From Caldilineaceae bacterium (lineage in GTDB: Bacteria > Chloroflexota > Anaerolineae > Caldilineales > Caldilineaceae), in the NCBI GenBank assembly GCA_022824025.1, contig JAJEBF010000040.1:1-50273 (forward strand): a stretch of 50,273 nucleotides of DNA, in the 5' to 3' direction. Position numbers and translations under genes: made by a program. Positions 1 through 8,059 of this stretch are shown here, piece after piece. Each line of letters starts with the position of its first letter. The stretch's first letter is position 1. The notes under the pieces are model-generated. The model did not search any database. It was not told the DNA's origin and was given only the letters and a program-made list of their open reading frames with translations.

Positions 1-145
1 CGAAGCAGTAGCCGTCAAACTGTTCGAGGCCGTGGCCATGGCAGGGCGCGCCGTCGCGCTTTACGCTTTTGCAGGGTGATTTACATTGGGGCTTGGTGGG
101 GGCGTGCGCGTGCGCGCAGGAGTCGTTGATGGGGGGGTATCCGTG
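1..145 (-). CDS. Partial small cysteine-motif protein at the left edge
   Basis: An open minus-strand frame runs off the left edge. It reads C-K-S-V-K-R-D-G-A-P-C-H-G-H-G ... F-D-G-Y-C-F, matching the widespread motif C-x(2-4)-T/V-K-R/S-G-x-P-C ... Y-C-x-x-H seen in many small bacterial proteins of unknown function. The frame opens after a stop at 146-148 but holds no ATG, GTG or TTG before the motif. The start is therefore missing, non-canonical, or lost to a frameshift. Only about 48 codons are visible, so function and intactness cannot be judged. The motif is clear; the gene call is weak. Confidence 0.3.
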
Positions 146-398
146 TTACGGGGTGCTGCCCGAGAGCCGGCCGGTTTGCTGGCGCGGGCGGGGCGGGTGG
201 TTGGTGTCGGGGGAGATCACACAAACGCGAGGATTTGTATGAACAGCATGGAACAAGTGTACTTGATCATGCGCGCCGTGTCAAGGGGTAAATTCAGGAC
301 GACGGCGGTTCAGGCTCGCCGCCGTGCACGGGCTGAAAACGCCGGCGCGCTGCCATCTTGCCTGCGCGCGCCTATGCTGCGCCGATGCCATCCTGATG

Positions 399-404
399 TA
401 TAAT
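399..404 (+). promoter_or_regulatory. Possible -10 box upstream of hydroxyacid dehydrogenase
   Basis: A perfect TATAAT lies about 95 bp upstream of the dehydrogenase start. No convincing -35 hexamer sits 16-18 bp upstream, so this is a weak call. If used, the leader RNA would contain the inverted repeat at 416-462. Confidence 0.3.
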
Positions 405-415
405 GGCAGAACCTC

Positions 416-462
416 AGTGGTTAGTGGACAATGGCTCGCGGATAACAGCCCCACTAACCACT
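416..462. repeat. 12-bp perfect inverted repeat in 5' leader
   Basis: AGTGGTTAGTGG at 416-427 is followed 23 bases later by its exact reverse complement at 451-462. The arms resemble the (AGTGGTC)n heptamer repeats found elsewhere in the window (15.76, 35.93 and 42.03 kb). No T-run follows directly except a short TTTT, so it may be a leader hairpin or a terminator for something upstream. Confidence 0.6.
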
Positions 463-499
463 TTTCACGACAGCGTTCAGACCAACGATGGAGAGCACA

Positions 500-1450
500 A
501 TGAAAGTTCTGATAACAGGTCAGTGGGTCATGAGATTTGTGGATGGCTTCCGCGAGGATTTTCCGCAGGTGGAGTTCGTGTTTGCCGACACGGCCGAGGA
601 TATCGCGGCGAAGGCCGCCGACGCCGAGGCCGCCTTCGGCCCGATGAACAGCAGCCAGTTGCAGGCTGCGCCCAACCTGCGCTGGATCCAGTCTCCCAGC
701 GCAGGCGTGGAATGGATGCGCAATGCGCCTGAGCTGGCCGGGCGGGGGATAACCGTGTGCAATACGCGGGGCGCGCACGCCACCACGATTGCAGAGCATA
801 CGATGGGGATGCTGGTGTTCCTCACGCGCGGGTTCGGTCCCCTCTATAAGGCGCAACAGCGGCACGAGTGGGGGGTGCCCGAGGGCACGCGGCTGTTCGG
901 TCTTGTCGGTTTGCAGATGGGCATCATCGGCCTGGGGAATATCGGCCGGCAAATCGCCAAACGGGCGGCGGGCTTCGAGATGGATGTCATCGCGGTCGAC
1001 GTCAATCCCATGGAGAAGCCGGACTATGTCTCCGATCTGCAGCTGATGGACGGGATGCCGGCGCTGTTGCGGGGGTCGGACGTAGTGGTTGTGACGGTTC
1101 CCATCACGGCCGAGACGCGGGGCATGATCGGGCCGGAGGAACTGGCCCTTCTGAAACAGGATGCCTTTTTCCTCGTCATTTCGCGCGGGGGCATCATCCA
1201 TGAGCCGACTCTGATCCGGATGCTGGAGGAGGGCAGGCTGGCTGGCGCGGCGCTGGACGTGGCGGCCACGGAACCGCTGCCGGCGGACGATCCGCTGTGG
1301 GACGCGCCGAACCTGTTGATCACGCCGCACAGCTCACCTTCATCGGTCCAGACTTCGGCCAATGTCGCGCGTATTTTGAGCGGCAACCTGAGGCGCTTTC
1401 TGAATGACGAACCGCTACACAACACGGTGGTAATCGAACGCGGCTATTGA
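500..1450 (+). CDS. D-2-hydroxyacid dehydrogenase (NAD-dependent)
   Basis: A 316-residue member of the D-isomer-specific 2-hydroxyacid dehydrogenase family, which interconverts 2-keto acids and D-2-hydroxy acids with NAD(P)H in the cytoplasm. The Rossmann motif G-L-G-N-I-G is at residues 144-149. The catalytic triad is complete: Arg229 (S-R-G-G), Glu258 (A-T-E-P-L) and His277 (T-P-H-S-S). The ATG at 500 is preferred over the in-frame ATG at 488, because the GGAGAG just before 500 makes a ribosome-binding site. It begins a + strand group with a ThDP enzyme, a Gfo/Idh/MocA oxidoreductase and a hydroxypyruvate-isomerase-like protein. A glyoxylate/hydroxypyruvate reductase role fits but is inference. 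Confidence 0.9.
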   Translation: MKVLITGQWVMRFVDGFREDFPQVEFVFADTAEDIAAKAADAEAAFGPMNSSQLQAAPNLRWIQSPSAGVEWMRNAPELAGRGITVCNTRGAHATTIAEHTMGMLVFLTRGFGPLYKAQQRHEWGVPEGTRLFGLVGLQMGIIGLGNIGRQIAKRAAGFEMDVIAVDVNPMEKPDYVSDLQLMDGMPALLRGSDVVVVTVPITAETRGMIGPEELALLKQDAFFLVISRGGIIHEPTLIRMLEEGRLAGAALDVAATEPLPADDPLWDAPNLLITPHSSPSSVQTSANVARILSGNLRRFLNDEPLHNTVVIERGY

Positions 1451-1508
1451 TGCGCGTTTACCTGTAAAACGCGCTTTCCCCGAACCGTATTGTGTCCAAG
1501 AGCGGGAG

Positions 1509-1538
1509 AAGAGCCCGTGAAGCAAGGGCGGGGCTTTT
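1509..1538 (+). terminator. Putative intrinsic terminator
   Basis: AAGAGCCC (1509-1516) can pair with GGGCTTTT (1531-1538) through a 14-base loop, with one G-U pair, ending in a short T-run. It lies between the dehydrogenase and the ThDP enzyme, so it may only partly separate them. Confidence 0.4.
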
Positions 1539-1587
1539 GCGAAACATCCTGGTATCAGAATGCATTCACAAGTAAGGAGATCGCTGT

Positions 1588-3222
1588 ATGCAAGTCGTTG
1601 ACGTAATCGCCCACTGCTTGAAAGAGGAAGGCACAGAGATCCTTTTCGCCTATCCGGTAAACTATCTGATCGAGTCGGCTGCCAAATTGGATATCCGCAC
1701 AGTGATTGTGCGCCAGGAGCGCATCGGTCTGCACATGGCGGACGCCATCAGCCGCCTGAGTTCGGGCGAAAAGATCGGTGTTTTCTGCATGCAGTCCGGC
1801 CCCGGCTCCGAGAACGCATTTGGCGGCGTTGCGCAGGCATTCGGCGATTCCGCCCCGATCGTCGTTCTGCCCGGCGGCTATCCGCGGCCGATCAACCAGG
1901 TGCAGCCCAACTTCAATTCGGCCCAGAGCTATGCTTCGGTCACCAAGTCGAGCGAGCAGCTGACAACGCCGGAGATGACGGCGGACGCGATGCGGCGGGC
2001 GTTCGCGGCGGTGCGCAACGGGCGGCCGCGCCCGGCCCTGGTGGAGATTCCTGCCGATATCTCCTCTGCCGAAGTTGAAGAGTTCGACTACAAACCCGTG
2101 AAACGGCTGCGCTATGGGCCGGATCCGGCCGATGTGCAAAGGGCGGCGGATATGCTGGCGGCGGCGGAACGCCCGGTGCTCTATGCCGGCCAGGGCGTCC
2201 ACTATGCCAAGGCGTGGGACGCCCTGAAAGAGCTGGCCGAGCTGCTGGAAGCGCCGGTGACAACTACGCTCAACGGCAAGAGCGCATTCCCCGAGACACA
2301 TCCTCTGAGCCTCGGCTCGGCCAACCGCTCCCACACGCGGGCCGTGGGCGAGTTCCTGAATAACGCCGACGTTATTTTCGGCATCGGCTGCAGTTTCAGC
2401 TTCACCAACTTCGGTGTGCGCATGCCGGCCGGCAAGACGATCATCCACGCCACCCTGGATCCGGCCGACATCAACAAAGATGTCGCGTCCCAGCATGCCC
2501 TCATTGGCGACGCCGATCTGACGCTGCGCGCGCTGATCGAGGCTGTGTCGGAACGGCTGGGCGGGCAGCCGCGCGGCCGCGGGGCCGGTGTCGCCGCCCA
2601 AATTGCAGAGATCAATGGCAAATGGGAGGCTGAGTGGGCGACCAAGCTCAACAGCGACAGCGCTCCGCTCTCCCCCTACCGGGTAATTCGCGATCTCTAC
2701 GACACCGTTGATGTGGCCAATACCATCATCACGCATGACGCCGGCAGCCCGCGCGATCAGCTTTCGCCCTTCTGGAAGTCGATCACGCCGCTCTCCTATA
2801 TCGGCTGGGGCAAGACGACACAGCTGGGCTACGGCCTGGGCCTGGCGATGGGCGCCAAGCTGGCCTGCCCGGACAAGCTCTGCATCAACGTGTGGGGCGA
2901 CGCCGCAATCGGCTTCACCGGCATGGACTTTGAAACCGCGGTGCGGGAGCGCATCCCCATCCTGTCGGTCCTGTTCAACAACTTCTCGATGGCGATCGAG
3001 ATTCCGATCATGCCGGTCTCTCAGGAGAAGTACGGTTCCACCGACATCTCCGGCAACTACGCCAAGATGGCCGAGGCGTTCGGCGGCTACGGCGAGAGAA
3101 TCGAGACGCCGGACCAGATCATCCCCGCGATTGAGCGCGGCATCCGGAAGACAGAGGAAGGCGTGCCGGCGCTGCTGGAGTTCATCACCGCGAAGGAGAC
3201 GGAGATCCCGAAACATATGTAA
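1588..3222 (+). CDS. ThDP-dependent acetolactate synthase-like enzyme
   Basis: A 544-residue thiamine-diphosphate enzyme of the IlvB/glyoxylate carboligase/benzoylformate decarboxylase superfamily, with three domains (PYR, central, PP). The catalytic glutamate that activates the cofactor is Glu44 in R-Q-E-R-I-G-L-H-M-A-D-A. The ThDP/Mg2+ motif starts at G437-D438-A439 and ends in an N-N pair about 27 residues later. The third position is Ala where Gly is usual. A strong AAGGAG ribosome-binding site precedes the ATG. The substrate cannot be read from sequence. The neighbouring hydroxyacid dehydrogenase and hydroxypyruvate-isomerase-like gene suggest carboligation or decarboxylation of a small keto acid (inference). 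Confidence 0.85.
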   Translation: MQVVDVIAHCLKEEGTEILFAYPVNYLIESAAKLDIRTVIVRQERIGLHMADAISRLSSGEKIGVFCMQSGPGSENAFGGVAQAFGDSAPIVVLPGGYPRPINQVQPNFNSAQSYASVTKSSEQLTTPEMTADAMRRAFAAVRNGRPRPALVEIPADISSAEVEEFDYKPVKRLRYGPDPADVQRAADMLAAAERPVLYAGQGVHYAKAWDALKELAELLEAPVTTTLNGKSAFPETHPLSLGSANRSHTRAVGEFLNNADVIFGIGCSFSFTNFGVRMPAGKTIIHATLDPADINKDVASQHALIGDADLTLRALIEAVSERLGGQPRGRGAGVAAQIAEINGKWEAEWATKLNSDSAPLSPYRVIRDLYDTVDVANTIITHDAGSPRDQLSPFWKSITPLSYIGWGKTTQLGYGLGLAMGAKLACPDKLCINVWGDAAIGFTGMDFETAVRERIPILSVLFNNFSMAIEIPIMPVSQEKYGSTDISGNYAKMAEAFGGYGERIETPDQIIPAIERGIRKTEEGVPALLEFITAKETEIPKHM

Positions 3223-3300
3223 CGGCAGTGAATCGTGGATAGGTACAAATGGACACTGGCCGGTTGCGCGTAACCGGCCGGCGCAGGCAAGGACGGACCG

Positions 3301-4572
3301 ATGAGCCAGAACAGTGAACGAGTTCCCATCTGTGTCGTGGGTTGCGGCGGCATGGGCCATCGCCACACGATCGCGTACCATACGCTGGAAGAGACCGGCA
3401 TGTCGAACGTGGAGTTGATGGCGGTCTGCGACATCAACCGCGCCAATGCCGAGCGCATCGCGGGCGAGGTGGAGCGCCTGTTTGATCGCAAGCCGCTGAT
3501 CTTCACCGACCTGGACCGGATGCTGGCCCACCCGGACATTGCCGCCGTTGATGTTGTGACCGACGGCTCCAGCCACCATGAGATTGCATCGGCCGCGCTG
3601 GAGGCCGGCAAACACGCGCTGGTGGAGAAACCCCTGGGCATCACCATCCGGGCCTGTCAGCGCATTATCGACGCGGCCGAACGGAGCGGCGCAGTGCTGG
3701 CGACAGCGGAAAACTACCGTCGAGATCCGGTCAACCGGATGGCGCGCGCGGTCATTGACGCCGGACTGCTGGGCGACCCTCTGCTGATGATTCAGACATC
3801 GCTCGGCGGCAACGACGTGATGGCTGCCACCCCCTGGCGGCATCTGAAGGAGAAGGGGGCGATCGGCCTGGACATGGGCGTTCATTACGCCGACATCATC
3901 CGCTACTATTTGGGGGAATACGAGCGTATCTTCGGGCGGGGGCTGATCGTGGAGCCGGTCCGGCGCCGTCCCGCCGCCGAGAATCACCCACTGATCTCTT
4001 ACCGGGAACAGACCCCCACCTACCCGGAGGAGGTTGAGGCCACGGGCGAGGACTCAATCCTCGCCCAGTACGCGATGCAGTCCGGCGCGACCGTGCAGTT
4101 CTCGCACCTGGGCGGGGGCCGGGGGAGCAGCCGTTTCGAGCGCAGTGTTCACGGGCGCCGGGGCGCGCTGGACGTGCCCCGGGACCGGACCGGCAAGGCG
4201 GCGCGGCTGCGGCTCGAGGAGCGGACATTGGAGGGCAAGGAGATCCTGAGTCTGCTGCCCGACTTCTCTCTGAACGACATCACCGCTCGATTGTTCGGCG
4301 CGGACGGCGTTGTCTATGATTTGCCCGACGTAGCCCATGCCGAGATGGCGCTGGACGCCCGCCTGCTGGCGATCGAGTACCACGACTTCGCTGAGGCGGT
4401 TCTGCAAGGGCGTGCGCCGGAGGTCGACGGCCGCGACGGCATGATCGCGGTGGCGGCGATTCTGGGCGCCTACGAGTCCGCAGCCGTCGGGCGCGCCGTT
4501 GCGCTTGAGGAGGTGTTGTCGGGCGCGGCGCGCGTTTACCAGGAAGAGATCGACGACGCGTTGGGGCTGTAG
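3301..4572 (+). CDS. Gfo/Idh/MocA family oxidoreductase
   Basis: A 423-residue NAD(P)-dependent sugar or cyclitol dehydrogenase-like protein. The N-terminal Rossmann fold has G-C-G-G-M-G at residues 14-19. The family E-K-P motif is at residues 109-111. It is followed by the alpha/beta C-terminal substrate domain with a D-M-G-V-H-Y-A-D motif near residue 195. The gene follows the ThDP enzyme by 78 bp and looks co-transcribed. The family oxidises or reduces sugars, inositols, sugar acids and N-acetylated sugars; the exact substrate is unknown. A hairpin with a T-run directly follows the stop. Confidence 0.88.
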   Translation: MSQNSERVPICVVGCGGMGHRHTIAYHTLEETGMSNVELMAVCDINRANAERIAGEVERLFDRKPLIFTDLDRMLAHPDIAAVDVVTDGSSHHEIASAALEAGKHALVEKPLGITIRACQRIIDAAERSGAVLATAENYRRDPVNRMARAVIDAGLLGDPLLMIQTSLGGNDVMAATPWRHLKEKGAIGLDMGVHYADIIRYYLGEYERIFGRGLIVEPVRRRPAAENHPLISYREQTPTYPEEVEATGEDSILAQYAMQSGATVQFSHLGGGRGSSRFERSVHGRRGALDVPRDRTGKAARLRLEERTLEGKEILSLLPDFSLNDITARLFGADGVVYDLPDVAHAEMALDARLLAIEYHDFAEAVLQGRAPEVDGRDGMIAVAAILGAYESAAVGRAVALEEVLSGAARVYQEEIDDALGL

Positions 4573-4599
4573 GGCGGCGGGCCAGGCCGCTGCCGTTTT
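4573..4599 (+). terminator. Intrinsic terminator after the MocA-type gene
   Basis: GGCGGC (4573-4578) pairs with GCTGCC (4589-4594) with one G-U pair across a 10-base loop, followed by GTTTT. It sits between convergent genes. Confidence 0.45.
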
Positions 4600-4638
4600 G
4601 GAAGAAACGCGCGAGGGTCTTGTCTCTGTCCTCGACCG

Positions 4639-5499
4639 CTATTCTCTCTGCGTCGCGAGCGGGTTGGGGGATACGACGTCGAGAAGCATTGGATCTCCGG
4701 GGACATCAACCAGCCAGCCGGCCACCCAGCCCTGCTCTTCTTCGATCGAGACACTGGCGGTCTTCGCGACATAGAACCAGCCGCTGTCGACGGTACGGCC
4801 GAGCAGGCGCAGTTGTTCTCCGGGCGGAATCAGGCCGAGCGATTCGTAGTTTTCGCCGGGGCCCCGGCGAAGATTCAACACGACAGCTGAGCGGGCGTAG
4901 AGAGGTGCGGCGGGGGGCGCCGCGGCGGTGTCGGCGGTCAGGCCCACAGTCGGTTCCCCCGCAGACGACGCGATCGCCGGTGATTGCTGCGCCCGGACGG
5001 TCCGTTCTTCGGCCAGGCGCATCGCGACCCGCGCCTCCACGGTTGCCTCCAACGCGGCGGTGGCGGCGTATTGGGGGTGGTCCTTGGCCCGCTCTTCCGC
5101 CAGACGCATGGCAACGCGCGCCTCCACGGTTGCCTCTTGCGCCGTGACGGTGGACGTGTTCTGGGACCGAATCGCCAGCGCGGAAAGCGCGATTAGCGTG
5201 ATGATCAGAGGGGTGATCGCTGCGCCCAACCAGACATAACGCCGGGTCTTGTTGACAGGCGGAGGAATCTCGATAATGACTTCCGGTCTCAGAACGGGTG
5301 TCTGGCGCCGGTGAATTGTGAGCGCGTTTGATTGATGCCCTGCCGCACCGCTCTCGGCGCGCGGGTGTGTACCGCCGCCCGGTCCGGCGGCATTTCGCTC
5401 GGAGGCGGAGGGCGTTTCAGGGACCCAGCCGCCATCGTCATCGGGATTTGTCGAGTGCGCTCCCGGTTGGGAAGAGCGCGGTGAACTGTGGTCTATCAC
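4639..5499 (-). CDS. Membrane-anchored SH3b domain protein
   Basis: About 286 residues from a GTG at 5499; the frame stays open to a TTG at 5592, and neither start has a clear ribosome-binding site. A Pro/Ser/Gly-rich cytoplasmic segment precedes one transmembrane helix (Y-V-W-L-G-A-A-I-T-P-L-I-I...). Next is a charged coiled-coil-like region in which A-T-V-E-A-R-V-A-M-R-L-A-E-E-R occurs twice, 29 residues apart. The C-terminal half is a bacterial SH3 (SH3b) domain with L-N-L-R-R-G-P-G-E-N-Y and G-W-V-A-G-W-L. Such domains bind cell-wall or protein ligands outside the membrane. Ala/Thr/Glu-rich stalks with C-terminal SH3 are common in Chloroflexota (recalled knowledge). It is convergent with the MocA-type gene and divergent from the isomerase gene. 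Confidence 0.75.
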   Translation of the reverse strand: MIDHSSPRSSQPGAHSTNPDDDGGWVPETPSASERNAAGPGGGTHPRAESGAAGHQSNALTIHRRQTPVLRPEVIIEIPPPVNKTRRYVWLGAAITPLIITLIALSALAIRSQNTSTVTAQEATVEARVAMRLAEERAKDHPQYAATAALEATVEARVAMRLAEERTVRAQQSPAIASSAGEPTVGLTADTAAAPPAAPLYARSAVVLNLRRGPGENYESLGLIPPGEQLRLLGRTVDSGWFYVAKTASVSIEEEQGWVAGWLVDVPGDPMLLDVVSPNPLATQRE

Positions 5500-5807
5500 T
5501 TTGCAGAAGAGATTCGCTCTACAAGATAGCGGACTGCCGGCGGTCGTTGACGCCAACGCGCCCTGGACGCAATCGCAGGCAATAAGAGACAATGCAAACC
5601 GGTATTTGAGTGTATCACATGCCCTTTCGCATCGCTATATGGATGCTGGGAACACACACGCAGGGATCGCGAGCGGGAAAAAGGGCTCATGTCGGGACAG
5701 TCTGAAGCAGGGAAGCGCATCAGCGCCGGCGCCCTTGCACCGCTCTGGCAAGATGGATCGCGCAACATCATTCTGACGACGGGACCGCTCGTCTTAAAGG
5801 AGGCCCC

Positions 5808-6617
5808 ATGCACATCTCAATACAGGAAAACCTGCTGCCGGGCGAAACGCTGAACGAGAAGCTCGACTGCGCCGAGGCGCTGCAGATCGACGGTGTCGAG
5901 GTCCAGGGCCGGTCGCGCCTTTATGACCGTATCAGCGAATACGAGGCCGCGTTCCGCAATCGCACGGTGCGCATATCGTCCATTTGCGGCCAGTCCACCT
6001 TCGACTGGCTCGACCCGGACCCGGGCAAGCGCCAGGCCAGCATCGACGAATCCAAGCGCAATCTGGAAGCCTGCGGCCATTTCGACGCGGCCGGGCAGAT
6101 TGTGCCTCCTATCTTTGGCCCACCCCGGCTGCCCGATCTCTCGCCGCTCAAGGATGCAGTGGCACTGGAAAAAGAGCTGCTGGTCGAGATCACGCGGGAA
6201 CTGGCCGCGTTCGCCCACAGTCATGGCACACTGCTTTTGTTAGAGCCTCTCAACCGCTATGAGCAACATTTGCTGCGGCGACAGGAGGACGGGGTGGAGA
6301 TAATCCAGAAGGCAGGGGATCCTCCTGGGGTGGCCCTGCTGACCGATTTCTTCCACATGCACATCGAGGAAGTCGACACGCCGGCCACGATCCGCAGGAT
6401 TGGCCCATACATCGGCCATGTCCACGTGGCAGACAATACGCGCATCCAACCGGGCATCGGTGACATCGACTGGCGGGCGGGCATTCAGGCCCTGGCCGAT
6501 ATCGGATTCAAAGGCTATCTGACCTACGAATGCCGGGTGGCGGGCGAGCCGAAAGCGGCGCTGGCTCAGTCGGTCGCTTTTCTGCGAGAGACGGTCGCGA
6601 GCGTGCAAAACGGCTGA
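5808..6617 (+). CDS. Sugar phosphate isomerase/epimerase, hydroxypyruvate-isomerase-like TIM barrel
   Basis: A 269-residue protein of the xylose-isomerase-like TIM-barrel (AP endonuclease 2) superfamily. Metal-binding style motifs include L-E-P-L-N-R-Y-E (about residue 145), D-F-F-H-M-H-I-E-E (about 180), G-H-V-H-V-A-D (about 203) and a C-terminal Y-L-T-Y-E-C. AAAGGAGG gives a strong ribosome-binding site before the ATG. Family members isomerise hydroxypyruvate/tartronate semialdehyde, keto-inositols or ketohexoses. With the hydroxyacid dehydrogenase and ThDP enzyme upstream, a glyoxylate-tartronate or inositol-type branch is plausible but unproven. Confidence 0.85.
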   Translation: MHISIQENLLPGETLNEKLDCAEALQIDGVEVQGRSRLYDRISEYEAAFRNRTVRISSICGQSTFDWLDPDPGKRQASIDESKRNLEACGHFDAAGQIVPPIFGPPRLPDLSPLKDAVALEKELLVEITRELAAFAHSHGTLLLLEPLNRYEQHLLRRQEDGVEIIQKAGDPPGVALLTDFFHMHIEEVDTPATIRRIGPYIGHVHVADNTRIQPGIGDIDWRAGIQALADIGFKGYLTYECRVAGEPKAALAQSVAFLRETVASVQNG

Positions 6618-6814
6618 TCGGCGGCGCGGCGCATCGAAACAGCAGACCCTCACAGAAAAATCATATCCCAGCGATTTCCGGTTGGTCAATCGCCGCGCTG
6701 TGCGGGATTCGTCCTGAAACGGGTGCGATCCACTGAAGGGGCAGCGGTCAAATACACTGGTGGAGGGGCTGTTTTTGCGCCTGGAATGCGCTGAAAATCG
6801 CAGCAAAGTCTGTT

Positions 6815-6844
6815 CCGGGCAATATCCGTACGATCCGTCTACGT
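6815..6844 (+). repeat. Dispersed motif copy 1
   Basis: CCGGGCAAT (6815-6823) then GTACGATCCGTCTACGT (6828-6844). The same two blocks at the same spacing recur at 31946-31974. Function unknown. Confidence 0.55.
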
Positions 6845-7080
6845 ATAGCTGGCAGCGCTGATCCGCCGCAGGCGCGACGCGACGCGGAGGGCACGGCGCA
6901 ACGTCCAAGCGACAGTCCACCGGCAGCCCTCCGCGCCCAGAGCGAAAGACTCTCTCACCACGCGTCGGTGGCAACCAGGAGTTGCCGCTGGAAAATGGCG
7001 GACCGGGCCCGCTTCATACGGTCCATCAGCGCCGGCACCTCATCTTCTGGCCTCTGAGTCCGGCGCATTGCCGCAGCTTC

Positions 7081-7155
7081 GCGTCACGGTCGCGTCACCG
7101 CAAAAACATCCTCCCCAATTCCTCTGTTTCATCTCCAGAATTCTTCCAGATTTCA
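7081..7155 (+). promoter_or_regulatory. Two pairs of 11-bp direct repeats, candidate response-regulator sites
   Basis: GCGTCACGGTC/GCGTCACCGCA at 7081-7102 and TCCAGAATTCT/TCCAGATTTCA at 7134-7155. Each pair has an 11-bp period, the spacing typical of tandem OmpR/PhoB dimers. A possible -10 (TATCCT) follows at 7160. The operon downstream encodes an exporter and, further on, an OmpR-type regulator, so autoregulation is a reasonable inference. Confidence 0.45.
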
Positions 7156-7252
7156 GCGTTATCCTGTAGAGAGTCAAGACAGCCGCCGGGTTGCGGCCCA
7201 TGGTCGCACCCGTTCCGCAATCTTTCGCGTTTCTGCTACAGGAGGCAGAGAT

Positions 7253-8059
7253 ATGCCCGGTCCGTCAGCGCTGATCGACATGCAGGAGGTAACGAAAGTC
7301 TATCAGATGGGGGAGACGAAGGTCCTGGCATTGGACGGTGTCTCCCTTTCAATAGAGGAGGGGGAATACGTAGCGATCGTGGGGACCAGCGGCTCCGGCA
7401 AGAGCACGCTGATGAACATTGTCGGCCTATTGGACCGCCCCACCGACGGGGTTTATCGGATTCGCGGCCATAGCGCCGGCGACCTGACCGGCAGGCAGCT
7501 GGCGGATCTGCGCAACAGGGAAATTGGATTCGTGTTCCAGCAGTTTAACCTGCTGGCGCGTGCGCCCGCCTGGCGGCAGGTGGAGCTGCCGCTATTCTAC
7601 GCGGGAATCGCTCGCAGCGCCTCTCGCCGGCGCGCGTTGGAAACGCTGGCGCAGGTGGGCCTGGCCGAACGAGCAGACCACAAGCCGGAGGAACTCTCGG
7701 GCGGCCAGCAGCAGCGGGTGGCCATCGCCCGCGCGCTCGTGAACCGGCCCAGCCTGCTGCTGGCGGACGAACCGACCGGCGCGCTCGACACCCGCACCGG
7801 CGAAGAGGTGATGGCGCTCTTTGAGAAGCTGCACGCGGAAGGACTGACCCTGATCATCATTACACACGACCAGGAGGTCGCCGACCGGGCCCGGCGCGTA
7901 ATCACAATGCGGGACGGCGCCATCATCTCCGATTTGCGCGGCGCGGCGGCAACTACTGCGTCTGGAGGAACCAACGGGCTAAGGGAGCCCGCGCTTGCGC
8001 CGCTGCCGCGGCCCGCCGTGATTGAGCAAATTGAGGAGAAGGTCTATGAAGCTGGTTAG
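7253..8059 (+). CDS. MacB-type ABC exporter ATP-binding protein
   Basis: A 268-residue nucleotide-binding subunit of the MacB/LolD/FtsE-like family. Walker A G-T-S-G-S-G-K-S-T is at residues 44-52. It also has the Q-loop (F-V-F-Q-Q-F-N-L-L), the signature L-S-G-G-Q-Q-Q-R, Walker B L-L-L-A-D-E-P-T-G-A-L-D and the H-loop T-H-D. A C-terminal tail of about 40 residues extends past the usual end. An AGGAGG ribosome-binding site precedes the ATG. The next gene, its permease, starts inside this reading frame (14-nt overlap), indicating translational coupling. Likely exports peptides, macrolide-like compounds or lipoproteins; the substrate is unknown. Confidence 0.92.
   Translation: MPGPSALIDMQEVTKVYQMGETKVLALDGVSLSIEEGEYVAIVGTSGSGKSTLMNIVGLLDRPTDGVYRIRGHSAGDLTGRQLADLRNREIGFVFQQFNLLARAPAWRQVELPLFYAGIARSASRRRALETLAQVGLAERADHKPEELSGGQQQRVAIARALVNRPSLLLADEPTGALDTRTGEEVMALFEKLHAEGLTLIIITHDQEVADRARRVITMRDGAIISDLRGAAATTASGGTNGLREPALAPLPRPAVIEQIEEKVYEAG

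Larger units (their letters stand above)
6618..7252. other. Long intergenic region before the exporter operon
   Basis: 635 bp without a convincing gene; the frames that are open lack family features and ribosome-binding sites. It holds a 17-bp dispersed match (6828-6844) and two 11-bp direct repeats near the exporter start, both listed separately. A TATCCT at 7160-7165 could be a -10. Confidence 0.6.

Noticed and set aside
1555..3987. Very long open frame of about 810 codons on the minus strand
   Set aside because: It is antisense to the well-supported ThDP enzyme and MocA genes, has no recognisable domains, and reflects the scarcity of stop codons in GC-rich DNA.
6806..6834. The shared 17-mer as a standard sigma-70 promoter with TACGAT as -10
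   Set aside because: Neither copy has a TTG-type -35 at 16-18 bp, so I report it only as a motif.
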